From positions 1-46,900 of the forward strand of contig JAHWJY010000010.1 of the NCBI GenBank assembly GCA_019348135.1: a DNA stretch of 46,900 nt, given 5' to 3'. The position numbers were made by a program, and so were the translations under genes. A model generated the notes under the pieces. It did no database searches. It saw only the letters and a list, made by a program, of their open reading frames with translations, and was not told the DNA's origin. Source of the stretch: Actinomycetota bacterium (GTDB lineage Bacteria > Actinomycetota > Nitriliruptoria > Nitriliruptorales > Nitriliruptoraceae). This document shows positions 15,743 to 24,456 of the stretch, one piece after another. Each line of letters opens with the position of its first letter. Positions within the stretch are counted from its first letter, which is position 1.

Positions 15743-16678
15743 TCAGGTCTCGCGGCGGGAGGTGATCCACGCGCCGGCGAGCACGAGCACGGTGCCGGCG
15801 ATCGCGAGCGGGTGCAACGGCTCGTCGCGCAGCACGACGCCGAGGACGATCGCGACGATCGGCACGAAGTAGATCGCGACCGAGCCGCGGGGGCCGCCGA
15901 CGCGCCCGACGAGGGTCGCCATCAGCACGAACGCCAGACCGGTCCCGAGCACGCCGAGCGGGATCATCGCGAGCGCCGGCCCCCACGCCCACTCCGACCC
16001 GGGGAGGCTCCAGAGGCCGAACGGGACGATGATCACCAGGGCCGCGAGCTGGACCCGCAGGAGGACGGGCAGTGCCCCGTAGCGCTGCTGGAGCGGCACG
16101 GCGAGGTTGGCCGACAGCCCGTACATCACGATCGCGAGCACGACCAGACCGACGCCGAGCGCCGTGGCCGACGAGTCGCTCACCTCCGGCCACGAGATGG
16201 CGACGATCCCGGTGAAGCCGATGGCGATCCCGACGAGCTGCCGGCGCCCCGGGAGCCGTCCCAGGAGGGCCGCGGACCACGCGGCGGTGGTGAGCGGCAT
16301 GGCGCCGTTGATCATCCCGGCGACCGACGAGTCGATCCACTGCTGCGCGACGGGGAACAGGATCAGCGGGATGCCCATCCAGATGACGCCGAGCAGGGCG
16401 ATGGTGGGCAGGTCCTCGCGCTCCACCGACCGGCGCGCCCGGGGCACGAGCGCGAGGGCCGCGGCGCCGAGCCCGACGCGGGCCATCGAGATGACGCCGG
16501 GACGGAACGCCTCGAGCCCGATGGCCATGAACAGGAACGACGAGCCCCAGATGACGGCGATGACGCCGAGGAGACCCCACTCGGGGGCGCCGAACGCGTC
16601 GGTGAGCGTCCCGGAGGAGGTCGTCAGCACCCGCGGTCGGCGGACCGCGGTCGCGAGGTGCTCGTCGGCGCTCGTCAC
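15743..16678 (-). CDS. EamA/DMT-superfamily transporter
   Basis: 311 residues with ten predicted membrane helices in two EamA repeats (about 30-155 and 165-305). The first repeat starts GLLGVIAVIWGSSFLFMAIGLEAFRPGVISMARV, the second GVGLVVLAIVMYGLSANLAVPLQQR. Such proteins export amino acids, nucleosides or drugs; nothing here points to one substrate. GTG start at 16676-16678 with GGAGAG upstream. It follows the small 75-residue gene on the same strand but a strong hairpin lies between them, so separate transcription is likely. Confidence 0.93.
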   Translation of the reverse strand: MTSADEHLATAVRRPRVLTTSSGTLTDAFGAPEWGLLGVIAVIWGSSFLFMAIGLEAFRPGVISMARVGLGAAALALVPRARRSVEREDLPTIALLGVIWMGIPLILFPVAQQWIDSSVAGMINGAMPLTTAAWSAALLGRLPGRRQLVGIAIGFTGIVAISWPEVSDSSATALGVGLVVLAIVMYGLSANLAVPLQQRYGALPVLLRVQLAALVIIVPFGLWSLPGSEWAWGPALAMIPLGVLGTGLAFVLMATLVGRVGGPRGSVAIYFVPIVAIVLGVVLRDEPLHPLAIAGTVLVLAGAWITSRRET

Positions 16679-16736
16679 GTTCTCTCCGTGTGGGTCCGCA
16701 CCCCCTCGGGTGGCGGAGTGGAAGTTCTAGCGCCGG

Positions 16737-16769
16737 CGGCGCCGGCCGGCACGCAGCCGGCTGGCGCCG
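16737..16769 (-). terminator. Strong hairpin between the small cysteine gene and the DMT gene
   Basis: A 14-bp stem with one G-U pair (16737-16750 with 16756-16769) around a 5-nt loop ACGCA lies 19 nt after the stop of the small gene. No U tract. It probably ends transcription of that gene. Confidence 0.65.
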
Positions 16770-16788
16770 GCGACAGCCGGGACCGTGC

Positions 16789-17016
16789 TCAGGCGCAGTC
16801 GGCCGTCGCACCGGCGCCGACCGCGACGGGGACGTCGGCGGCGGGGTGGTGGACGCGGGGCACGTCGGCGAGCTGGCCCGTGACCATCACGGCGATGCTG
16901 CCGCACTGGCACGTGACGTAGCTCACGACGCCCTCCGAGCTGTTGTGCATGGAGAGGATGGCGCGCGGACCCCGGAGCACCTCGGCGTCGAGGACGGGGC
17001 AGTACAGGCTGAACAT
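16789..17016 (-). CDS. Small cysteine-containing protein, degenerate zinc-ribbon-like
   Basis: 75 residues: MFSLYCPVLDAEVLRGPRAI, then SYVTCQCGSIAVMVTGQL, then a Pro/Val/Ala-rich tail. The spacing resembles small actinobacterial zinc-ribbon proteins whose first pair is C-P-x-C and second C-x-C-G. Here the first pair has only Cys6, so a canonical four-cysteine site is missing unless His or the final Cys74 substitutes. ATG at 17016 with GGATCC-type upstream sequence and no clear RBS. It is divergent from a LysR regulator 93 nt away, a classic regulator-target layout. Function unknown; that it is a real gene is supported by position and composition. Confidence 0.6.
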   Translation of the reverse strand: MFSLYCPVLDAEVLRGPRAILSMHNSSEGVVSYVTCQCGSIAVMVTGQLADVPRVHHPAADVPVAVGAGATADCA

Positions 17017-17058
17017 GGCGGATCCTGGTTCTCGGTGGACCCCAGCGTGACCCGCACG

Positions 17059-17113
17059 TATGCTTCACGTCCAGCGAACGTTCATGGGGATTCAGGTTAG
17101 GAACGCTTCATGG
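17059..17113 (+). promoter_or_regulatory. LysR promoter with direct TTCATGG repeats
   Basis: A TATGCT -10-like element (17059-17064) precedes the LysR gene. GAACGTTCATGG (17076-17087) and GAACGCTTCATGG (17101-17113) repeat 25 bp apart, the second covering the LysR start codon; two more TTCA copies are at 17064 and 17091. These may be LysR contact sites for autoregulation and control of the divergent small gene. Confidence 0.5.
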
Positions 17114-18000
17114 TTGTCGACCTCCACCGCCTCCGGTTCCTGCGCGAGGTCGCCGCACGCGGGACCATGGCCGCCGCGGCCGAGGCGCTGAGCTACACGC
17201 CGTCCGCGGTGTCGCAGCAGCTCGCGATCCTCGAGAAGGAGTTCGGCACGGCACTGCTCGAGCGCCGGGGACGCAACGTGGCGTTGACGCCGGCGGGCCA
17301 GGCGCTGGTCGACGGCTCCGACGAGGTGTTCGCCGCCGCCGAGCGCGTGACGGTCGCGGTCGAGGCCGTGTCGGGTCGCGTCGCCGGACCCGTCACGATC
17401 GGGGCGTTCCAGAGCGCCGGCCTGCGGCTCGTGCCGACGGCCCTCGTGTCCCTGCGCGAGGAGCACCCGGAGCTCGAGGTCCACCTCCGACAGGGGCTGA
17501 ACGTCGACCTGCGCGACCTGCAGCTCGGCCACGTCGACATCTGCATCGACCAGGAGTACGACATGCTGCCCCACAAGCGCCACCTCGGGCTGGACGCCCG
17601 GGTGCTGCTGGAGGAGCCGGTGTTCCTGGCGGTGCCCACCGGCCGGGACGCGGGCCCCGACCTGGCGGCGTACGAGACCTACACCTGGGCTGCGTCCGAC
17701 GACTTCGACGAGTGCGGCGAGCTGCTGCGCATGACCTGCCGCGTCTCCGGGTACCAGCCCGACGTCCGCTTCCACACCGACGACGTCGAGGTCACGCTCC
17801 GGCTCGTGGCCGCCGGGCTCGCCGTGTCGATCCTGCCCCGGCTCGCCGCCCACGACGTCCCCGACGGCGTCACCCTCCACGCCGTCCCCGGGACCCAGCG
17901 ACGCGTCAAGGCCCTGACGCGTCCGGGCACGACCTCGCGGCCGGCGATCGCGCTGGTCCTCGACCACCTGTGCCGGTCCGGTGGCGCCGCCAGCGGCTGA
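17110..18000 (+). CDS. LysR-family transcriptional regulator
   Basis: 296 residues with the N-terminal winged helix-turn-helix (about 4-63: LHRLRFLREVAARGTMAAAAEALSYTPSAVSQQLAILEKEFGTALLERRGR) and a periplasmic-binding-like effector domain (about 90-290) beginning GPVTIGAF. ATG at 17110. It is divergent from the small cysteine gene and probably controls it and itself. Effector unknown. The second domain has a Cys pair (ECGELLRMTC, about residues 202-210), which could allow redox sensing, but that is speculation. Confidence 0.95.
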   Translation: MVVDLHRLRFLREVAARGTMAAAAEALSYTPSAVSQQLAILEKEFGTALLERRGRNVALTPAGQALVDGSDEVFAAAERVTVAVEAVSGRVAGPVTIGAFQSAGLRLVPTALVSLREEHPELEVHLRQGLNVDLRDLQLGHVDICIDQEYDMLPHKRHLGLDARVLLEEPVFLAVPTGRDAGPDLAAYETYTWAASDDFDECGELLRMTCRVSGYQPDVRFHTDDVEVTLRLVAAGLAVSILPRLAAHDVPDGVTLHAVPGTQRRVKALTRPGTTSRPAIALVLDHLCRSGGAASG

Positions 18001-18065
18001 GCCGCGCCCGGTCCCCGAGGTGACGGCCTTGCCCGACCTCGGCCACCCTGCAGCGGTTACAGCAC

Positions 18066-19421
18066 GTGGCCGACGTGCCGATACCGAGGGAGCCGTTCCG
18101 TCGATCGGGGATCGCCGCCGTGCCCGTCACGCCCGTGCTGCTCGCTGCCGTCGTGCTGCTCGTCGCCGTCGTCATGGCGCTGGCCGTGGGCCTGCGCCGG
18201 TCCCGGCAGCAGCTCGCGACCGAACGCAGCGAGCGCGCCACGGTCGAGCAGCGCCTCCTGCAGCGCGACGCCTCCCTCGCCCACCTCGTCGACGAGCTGC
18301 CGGTCAGCCTGTGGGCGACCGACGCGGCGCTGCGCCTGACGGCCACGCGTGGCCGCGGCTTCGCGGTCGCCGGCCTCGATCCGGCCGGGCTCCTGGGCGG
18401 TGACCTCCGCGAGATCCTCGCGGCGTCCGTCTCGGTGCCCGAGGAGCGGGAGGCGGCTCTGCACGCCCACCGGCAGGCGCTCGCCGGCGTCGCCACGAGC
18501 TACCCCGTGCGCATCGCCGACCGGGCCTTCGACGTGCGGGTGGTCCCGCTCCACGACGGCACGGGACGTGTCGACGGGACCCTCGGCGTGGCCATCGACG
18601 CGACGGACAAGGCGGAGGTCGAGGCGGTGCTCGCCGGCGCCGTCGAGCGCGAGCGTGAGCTCGTCGAGCGGCTCCGCACGGTCGACGAGATGAAGGACAG
18701 CTTCATCCAGGCGGTGTCGCACGAGCTCCGGACGCCGCTGACCGTCCTGCGCGGGTTCGCCGTGACGCTGCGACGCGGCGCCGACGTGCTGACGGAAGAG
18801 CAGCGCGCGATGCTGCTCGACCGCATCGCCGTCAACGCCGACCGCCTGCACGCGCTCGTCAGCGACCTCCTCGACGTCGACCGTCTCGCCCGCGGCGTGG
18901 TGTCGCTGCGACGACAGCGCACGGACGTCGCCGACCTCGTGCTGCGCGTGCTCGACGAGACCGACCTCGGTGACCGTCCCCTGCGGACGGACGTCACCTC
19001 CACCGTCGCGTTCGTGGACGGCGCCAAGATCGAGCGCATCGTGGAGAACCTGATCGGCAACGCGCTCAAGCACACCCCCTCGGGGACCCCGCTGTGGGTC
19101 TCGGTCCACCCCGACGAGGGCGGGGTCGCGCTGGCCGTCGGGCAGTCCGGCATCGCCGTGGCCGACGAGCTCAAGGACGACATCTTCGAGCCGTTCCGTC
19201 AGGGCCCGCTGCGGCAGGGGCACTCGCCGGGGACCGGCATCGGGCTCGCGCTGGTCGCGCGGTTCGCCGAGCTGCACGGGGGCTCGGCCTGGGTGGAGGA
19301 CACGCCGGACGGCGGCGCGGCCTTCCGTGTCTACCTGCCGGACGTCCCGCCGGAGCTCGAGGGCGTCGACGTCATCGACGTGACGGGCGCCGCCCTGCGG
19401 CGGCACACCGGGCGACGCTGA
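18066..19421 (+). CDS. Orphan sensor histidine kinase with a degenerate G1 box
   Basis: 451 residues: one membrane helix (about 21-43), a coiled coil, a PAS-like domain (about 70-185), a second coiled coil, HisKA with the phosphorylated His219 in SHELRTPL, and a HATPase_c domain with N box (about 326-338, NLIGNALKHTP), F box FEPF (374-377) and G2 GTGIGLAL (389-396). The G1 box, usually D-x-G-x-G, reads G-Q-S-G-I-A (359-364): the adenine-contacting Asp is Gln and the second Gly is Ala. ATP binding may be weakened. No response regulator adjoins. Start GTG at 18066; a GTG at 18120 is possible. Confidence 0.92.
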   Translation: MADVPIPREPFRRSGIAAVPVTPVLLAAVVLLVAVVMALAVGLRRSRQQLATERSERATVEQRLLQRDASLAHLVDELPVSLWATDAALRLTATRGRGFAVAGLDPAGLLGGDLREILAASVSVPEEREAALHAHRQALAGVATSYPVRIADRAFDVRVVPLHDGTGRVDGTLGVAIDATDKAEVEAVLAGAVERERELVERLRTVDEMKDSFIQAVSHELRTPLTVLRGFAVTLRRGADVLTEEQRAMLLDRIAVNADRLHALVSDLLDVDRLARGVVSLRRQRTDVADLVLRVLDETDLGDRPLRTDVTSTVAFVDGAKIERIVENLIGNALKHTPSGTPLWVSVHPDEGGVALAVGQSGIAVADELKDDIFEPFRQGPLRQGHSPGTGIGLALVARFAELHGGSAWVEDTPDGGAAFRVYLPDVPPELEGVDVIDVTGAALRRHTGRR

Positions 19422-19513
19422 GGCGGCTCGACCGTCCGGGCGGGGCCCACCCTGGCGTCCGCACGGGCGGTGCGTTCTACTCGGGGGACGGCGCACCCGA
19501 GCGAGGAGCACCT

Positions 19514-21832
19514 GTGCCCAACGCGCGGATCTGGCTGCTGCGGCACCTCGCCCGGCGGTTCTCCATCGGTGAGGACATCCTGGGCCACCTGTCGACGTTC
19601 CAGCGCCTCGGGGAGGCGTTCGAGGTCGAGGCGCCCCAGGAGATGCTGCCCGTCGGTGCCCGCACGATCGCGCGAGCCCTCCGGAGCCGGGCCGCGCCGC
19701 AGATCCGCCCCGACTGGCTGTGGCCCTTCTGGATGCAGCGGCAGCTCGACCCGCACGACGAGGCCTTCGTCCCGCGCGGGCACCTCGCGGTGATGACGAA
19801 CCTGACCCACCGCAACTGGACCAGCATCGGCAACCTGTGGTCGCCCTGGGAGGCCATCGTCGACCCGACGGGGCTCGTCACCCCGTGGTACGACGGCTGG
19901 TCGATCGACTGGTGGGTCGAGGTCGACGGCACGTGGCACTTCCCCAGCCGGGATGCGCGCGTCACCCAGCGCCTCCTCGAGGGGGACAAGCCGATCGTCG
20001 AGACCGTGCTCGGGACCGACGCCGGCGAGGTGGTCCACCGTGCCTACGCGCAGGTCGGACCCGGTCAACCCAGCGGCAACGGTGAGCTCGTCACGATCGA
20101 GATCGGGAACCGCACCTCCGGGCCGGTGCGCGTCGCGGTCGCGATCCGTCCGTACAACCCCGAGGGCCTCGCGGTCCTCTCCGACATCGTGGTCCGCGGT
20201 CACCAGGTGACGGTGAACGACAACCAGCTCGCCCTCCTGCTGCCCGGCGCCCCGCACGGCGCCGCCCTGTCGACGTTCAAGGGCGAGGACACCGCCAACC
20301 TCGTCGCCGGCGGGCTCCAGCGCGGCTCGCACGACGGCCGCGTGCACGATCCGGCCGGCCTCGCGAACGCCGCGTTCGTCTACGACCTCCCCGCCGGCGA
20401 ACGCCTCCGCGTCGCGAGCCCCATGCTGCCGGGCGAGGAGCAGCGCAAGGGACGTGGGCTCGTGGAGCGGTTCACCCGCTGGCCGGAGATCCACGCCGAG
20501 CTGCGACCGGCGGAGGAGGTGGCGCGGGCCTGGGAGGCGCCGCTCGACCGCGGCATGCGGGTCGAGCTCCCCGATGCGCGGCTGCAGGCCGCGGTGGACG
20601 CCAACCGCGCGTACCTGCTGCTGTTCCACGACCCGGGCAGCATCACGCCCGGGCCCTTCACCTACCACCGCTTCTGGTTCCGCGACGCGGCCTACATGAC
20701 GGTGGCGCTCGACCGGTGGGGCTTCCACGAGGAGGCGTTCGACGTCCTGCGGACCTTCCCGGGGCGCCAGCGCGCCGACGGGTTCTTCTACTCGCAGTGG
20801 CGCGAGTGGGACGCCAACGGCGCGGCCATCTGGGGCCTCGCCGAGCACCACCGGCTGACCGGCGACGACGAGCTCCTGACCGCGACCGCCGACTCGGTCG
20901 CCAAGGGCGCGCGCTGGATCAACCGGAAGCGTCGCGAGCGCGGCCGCGACGCCCCCGAGCTCCACGGCCTGCTCCCGCCCGGGGTCTCCGCCGAGCACCT
21001 CGGGCCGTTCGACTACTACTACTGGGACGACTTCTGGTCGCTGCGAGGTCTCCGGGACGCCGCCTACCTCGGCTACCTGGTCGGGGACGTCGACGGCGCC
21101 GCGGAGGCCGAGCGGACCCACCGGTCGCTCCTCGCCGACACGATGGCGTCGATCGAGCGCTCCGCCCGCCGGCTCGGCACGCGCGCCATCCCGGCCGGTC
21201 CGACGCGGAGCGCGGACCCGGGGATGATCGGCTCGCTCGCGGCCTGCGAGCCCCTGCAGGTCCTGCCGGCCGACGATCCCTGGATCGTGGGCACCGCCGA
21301 CCTCATCCGCGACCGCTTCTGCATCGGCGACGCGTTCTTCCAGGGCATCTCCCACACCGGCCTCGGCACGTACCTCACGCTCCAGCTCGCGTTCGTCGAG
21401 CTCGAGGCCGGCGACGCCCGCGCCTGGGACCGTCTGATGTGGATGCTCGACGCCGCGACCCCGACCTGGACGTGGCCCGAGGCGATCCACCCGCAGTTCG
21501 CCGGAGGCTGCATGGGCGACGGTCACCACGGCTGGGCGGCCGCCGACTTCCTGTCGTTCGTGCGCAACCTGCTGGTCCGCGAGGCGCGGGACGGGGCCGT
21601 CCTGCTGCTCGGGCTGCTGCCCGACGCGTGGTTCGGCGAGCGCGTGGTCGTCCGCGACGCCCCGACCCACCGCGGGCTCGTGTCCTACGTCCTGGACTGG
21701 GAGGACGACCGGGCGGTCCTGACGTGGGAGTGCGCCGAGGCCGGGGTGACGCTGCGGGCGCCGGGCCTCGACCCGGACTGGAGCACGGTGGAGCAGCAGG
21801 GGTCGGTCACCTTCAGCGCCCTGGGCCGCTGA
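19514..21832 (+). CDS. Large six-hairpin glycosidase-like protein (amylo-1,6-glucosidase/GH63-like)
   Basis: 772 residues. The N-terminal part (to about 340) looks like a beta-sandwich (WYDGWSIDWWVEVDGTWHFPSRD, VRVAVAIRPYNPEGLAVLSDI). The C-terminal half is an (alpha/alpha)6-barrel, with HRFWFRDAAYMTVALDRWGFHEEA, YSQWREWDANGAAIWGLAEHHRLTGDDE, WDDFWSLRGLRDAAYLGYLVGD and WPEAIHP as typical glucoamylase-like barrel helices; acidic residues in FRDAA, EWDANG and WPEAIHP are catalytic candidates. GTG at 19514 follows AGGAG by 5 nt. It starts 92 nt after the kinase gene. Substrate unknown; no signal peptide, so an intracellular role is likely. Confidence 0.78.
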   Translation: MPNARIWLLRHLARRFSIGEDILGHLSTFQRLGEAFEVEAPQEMLPVGARTIARALRSRAAPQIRPDWLWPFWMQRQLDPHDEAFVPRGHLAVMTNLTHRNWTSIGNLWSPWEAIVDPTGLVTPWYDGWSIDWWVEVDGTWHFPSRDARVTQRLLEGDKPIVETVLGTDAGEVVHRAYAQVGPGQPSGNGELVTIEIGNRTSGPVRVAVAIRPYNPEGLAVLSDIVVRGHQVTVNDNQLALLLPGAPHGAALSTFKGEDTANLVAGGLQRGSHDGRVHDPAGLANAAFVYDLPAGERLRVASPMLPGEEQRKGRGLVERFTRWPEIHAELRPAEEVARAWEAPLDRGMRVELPDARLQAAVDANRAYLLLFHDPGSITPGPFTYHRFWFRDAAYMTVALDRWGFHEEAFDVLRTFPGRQRADGFFYSQWREWDANGAAIWGLAEHHRLTGDDELLTATADSVAKGARWINRKRRERGRDAPELHGLLPPGVSAEHLGPFDYYYWDDFWSLRGLRDAAYLGYLVGDVDGAAEAERTHRSLLADTMASIERSARRLGTRAIPAGPTRSADPGMIGSLAACEPLQVLPADDPWIVGTADLIRDRFCIGDAFFQGISHTGLGTYLTLQLAFVELEAGDARAWDRLMWMLDAATPTWTWPEAIHPQFAGGCMGDGHHGWAAADFLSFVRNLLVREARDGAVLLLGLLPDAWFGERVVVRDAPTHRGLVSYVLDWEDDRAVLTWECAEAGVTLRAPGLDPDWSTVEQQGSVTFSALGR

Positions 21833-21854
21833 AGGCGGGGCGGGCGGCCGGGCC

Positions 21855-22016
21855 TCAGCCCAGCTTGACCTGGTCGCCCGACGGTTCGAGCTCGATCAGC
21901 ACGTCGAGCTCCGGTTCGCCCGCCTCGACCCGGTCCTCGCGCCGGGGCGACAGCGGCTTCCTGCCCTCGAGCCGCCGGACCAGCGCGGCGATCAGTTCCT
22001 CCTGCGTCGTGTCCAC
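21855..22016 (-). CDS. Small hypothetical protein
   Basis: 53 residues. DTTQEELIAALVRRLEGRKP forms a likely amphipathic helix; the rest (RVEAGEPELDVLIELEP) is acidic and may be one beta hairpin. Choice of the GTG at 22014-22016 rests on a strong GAGGAGG site 5 nt upstream, which is also the main evidence that this is a real gene. It converges on the glycosidase-like gene with a 22-nt gap. No family recognised. Confidence 0.55.
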   Translation of the reverse strand: MDTTQEELIAALVRRLEGRKPLSPRREDRVEAGEPELDVLIELEPSGDQVKLG

Positions 22017-22186
22017 GGTGCCCTCCTCGCGCCGTCGAACCCGTACGCCCATGGTGCCCGGGTTGCGAGGTGCCGGCTCGGCGCGAGCGCCCCCTCCACC
22101 GCCGCGGACGTAGGGTGCACGTTCCGGGCCGGACGGGCCGTCACGACGGCCGGACGGACCGCCCCCGCGGCCGATCGGGAGCAGAC

Positions 22187-23005
22187 GTGGAGTTCGAGAC
22201 GATCCGGTACGAGGTCGACGGGCGCATCGCCCGGATCGAGCTCCACCGCCCCGAGCGCATGAACGCCATCGTCGACCCGATGCCGCGGGAGCTGCGGGCG
22301 GCGGTCGAGGCCGCCGACGCCGACGACCGGGTGCACGTCATCGTGCTGTCGGGCGCCGGCAGGGGCTTCTGCAGCGGCTACGACCTGTCGGTCTACGCCG
22401 AGGAGCCCGGGCCCAACCCGGGGGTGCAGGAGATGCCCTGGGACCCGACCGTCGACTACCGGATGATGGGTCGCAACACCGAGGACTTCATGAGCCTGTG
22501 GCGCTCCATGACGCCCGTGATCGCGAAGGTCCACGGCGCGGCCGTGGCGGGCGGCTCGGACATCGCCCTGTGCGCCGACCTCGTCGTGATGGCCGAGGAC
22601 GCGGTGATCGGCTACCCGCCGGCGCGCGTGTGGGGCTGCCCGACCACGATGATGTGGGTCTACCGGCTGGGACCCGAGCGGGCCAAGCGGATGCTCCTCA
22701 CGGGCGATCTCGTGACGGGCACCGAGGCGGCCGCGATGGGACTCGTGCTCGAGGCCGTGCCGGCCGGCGAGCTCGACGACCGTGTGGAGCACTGGGCGGG
22801 GCGCATCGCCGGCGTGCCCCGGAACCAGCTCGCGATGCAGAAGATGGTCGTGAACCAGGCCTACACGAACATGGGGATGGCGACGACGCAGATGCTCGCG
22901 ACGTTCTTCGACGGCGTGACCCGGCACAGCCCCGAGGGGGTGGCGTTCAAGACCCGTGCCGAGGAGGCCGGCTGGAAGCAGGCCATCGCCGAGCGCGACG
23001 CCTGA
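22187..23005 (+). CDS. Crotonase/enoyl-CoA hydratase family protein
   Basis: 272 residues of crotonase fold. Oxyanion-hole segments are visible: GAGRGFCSGYDL (about 57-68) and HGAAVAGGSDIALCADLVV. The first catalytic Glu of classical hydratases is an Asp (GGSDIAL) and the second (in the usual QPEI segment) is missing, replaced by YPPARVWG. So hydration of enoyl-CoA is uncertain; another crotonase reaction on a CoA ester is likely. GTG at 22187 with GGGA upstream. The gene stands alone and converges on the glycosyltransferase gene with a 6-nt gap. Confidence 0.9.
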   Translation: MEFETIRYEVDGRIARIELHRPERMNAIVDPMPRELRAAVEAADADDRVHVIVLSGAGRGFCSGYDLSVYAEEPGPNPGVQEMPWDPTVDYRMMGRNTEDFMSLWRSMTPVIAKVHGAAVAGGSDIALCADLVVMAEDAVIGYPPARVWGCPTTMMWVYRLGPERAKRMLLTGDLVTGTEAAAMGLVLEAVPAGELDDRVEHWAGRIAGVPRNQLAMQKMVVNQAYTNMGMATTQMLATFFDGVTRHSPEGVAFKTRAEEAGWKQAIAERDA

Positions 23006-23011
23006 CCCCGG

Positions 23012-23725
23012 TCAGACCGCGGTGTGGTCGCGGTCCGCGTCGGCCACCGTCGTGTCGGAGCGCCGGAACGGCCGGACCACCTGGTAGGCCGCGTAGGACC
23101 ACACGGCCGTGGCCAGCATCGCGACCTTGCGTGCGGTCCCGATGAGCGGGCCCTGCGCGTCCTTCTCCTCCTTGGTGCGGTGCCACAGCCCCTCGCACAC
23201 GAACGCGTCGATGGTGAGCTCGAGGTCGTCGGCGCGCGAGTTCAGCGCGGCCTCGACGCGGTAGCCACGGATGTCCTCGAGGTCGAGGCCCTCGAAGAGC
23301 TCGCGCCGCATCGCGCGCTGCCCCGTGAGGCGTGGCAGCGCCTTGAGGAAGATCGGGTTGAGCTCGGGGCCGCGGTCGAACAGGCCCAGCGTCATGCCGG
23401 CGGCGCCGGTGAGGATCGGCTGCACCAGCTGGTCGACGTGCGCCGGCGTCAGCCCGAGCAGGTCGGCGTCCAGGAAGCAGATGACCTCCGCGTCCGTGCC
23501 GGCCACGCCGGCGCGCATCGCCTGGCCCTTGCCCTGCTGCTCGCACACGATCACCCGTGCGCCGGCGGCCTCGGCCACCGCGGCGGTGTCGTCGTCGGAG
23601 CGGTTGTCGACGACGATGACCTCGTCGACGAGCTGCGCGGCGCGGGCGACCCCGATCACGTCGGGGACGGTGGCGGCCTCGTTGTAGGCCGGGATGATCG
23701 CCGCGGTGCGGGGGTGGGCTGCCAT
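23012..23725 (-). CDS. Family 2 glycosyltransferase (GT-A fold)
   Basis: 237 residues. The GT-A fold opens AAIIPAYNEAATVPDVI, has the DEVIVVDNRSDDDT nucleotide-binding turn, a GKGQAMRAG loop and the metal-binding D86-A-D88 motif (FLDADLLG). The overall pattern resembles glucosyl-3-phosphoglycerate synthase and related single-domain enzymes, including an acceptor region with LTGQRAMRRELFEGLDLEDIRGYRVEAALN. A hydrophobic segment near residues 200-215 may attach it to the membrane. ATG at 23723-23725. Donor and acceptor unknown. Confidence 0.88.
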   Translation of the reverse strand: MAAHPRTAAIIPAYNEAATVPDVIGVARAAQLVDEVIVVDNRSDDDTAAVAEAAGARVIVCEQQGKGQAMRAGVAGTDAEVICFLDADLLGLTPAHVDQLVQPILTGAAGMTLGLFDRGPELNPIFLKALPRLTGQRAMRRELFEGLDLEDIRGYRVEAALNSRADDLELTIDAFVCEGLWHRTKEEKDAQGPLIGTARKVAMLATAVWSYAAYQVVRPFRRSDTTVADADRDHTAV

Positions 23726-23878
23726 GGCTGGGGCCTCGAGGCGCGGGGGGTGGCGGGGACCCGGTCGTGTCCAACGGTAGGCGGCCGGCGCGCCCGTACC
23801 GGCCCTCGTCCTGTCCGCCGGTCCAGCGCGGACGTGGTACCAACGTGCGCCGAACCCCACCACGACAGGGAGCGCGCC

Positions 23879-24130
23879 GTGCGGATCCGGACGATGATCG
23901 CGACCGTGCTCGGCGCCACGGCCGGCGCCGGTGCGATGTACCTCCTCGACCCCGCGCACGGACGATCGCGCCGGCGCGAGCTGGGTCGCGCGGCCGTGAC
24001 GCGCGGCCGCGCCGAGGTCTCGGGCGCGACCCGCGACCTCGGGGCACGCGCGGGGGAGCGGGCACGGTTCTACGCCGAGCAGGCCCGGACGGGCTTCGCC
24101 GAGTCGGTCGCCGGGCCGCCGAGGCACTGA
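23879..24130 (+). CDS. Small membrane-anchored protein, YtxH-like
   Basis: 83 residues: a single N-terminal membrane segment (MIATVLGATAGAGAMYLLDP, about 6-25), then HGRSRRRELGRAAVTRGR and a long, charged amphipathic helix. Actinobacteria have many small proteins with this 'GAMYLLDPxxGRxRR' opening, of unknown function. GTG at 23879 with an AGGGAG site upstream. It is divergent from the glycosyltransferase gene. Nothing more can be said about its role. Confidence 0.75.
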   Translation: MRIRTMIATVLGATAGAGAMYLLDPAHGRSRRRELGRAAVTRGRAEVSGATRDLGARAGERARFYAEQARTGFAESVAGPPRH

Positions 24131-24456
24131 CCCCGGGACCACCCCGCGTGACGCGCGCCCTGCGCATCGAGCGGCGGGATCCGCGCGCTCGGGCCTCTGT
24201 CCGCTTCGCCGGGCCTGTCACGAGTTCCCGCGCGGGTCCCGCGCGCTGACCCTGGCCGTCGGGCCGAGCCCGCCCGGACGGCGTGCCCGAGCCCTGGCCG
24301 TTCGTGCCCGGCGAGCGGGCGGAGCCGCCCGTGGCGGACCCCACGCTCCCGTCCAACGCCACCCGCGGCCGCGCCCGCACCCCGGATCCCCGGTGCTCCG
24401 CCTCGCACGACGAGGTGCTCCGACGCGGCCCGCCTCCCCCTGTCAGAGGATCCCCC
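24131..24456. other. 326-bp intergenic region upstream of the Rpf-like gene
   Basis: No convincing gene. It contains a direct repeat GGTGCTCC/GAGGTGCTCC around 24392-24422 and several GC-rich hairpins. Rpf genes in some Actinobacteria follow a c-di-AMP riboswitch; I looked for its conserved segments and could not identify them with confidence. Otherwise I see nothing definable. Confidence 0.5.

Noticed and set aside
24131-24456. Possible c-di-AMP (ydaO) riboswitch before the Rpf-like gene
   Set aside because: Rpf genes often have one, but I could not place the conserved segments in this GC-rich stretch; covariance-model search would decide.
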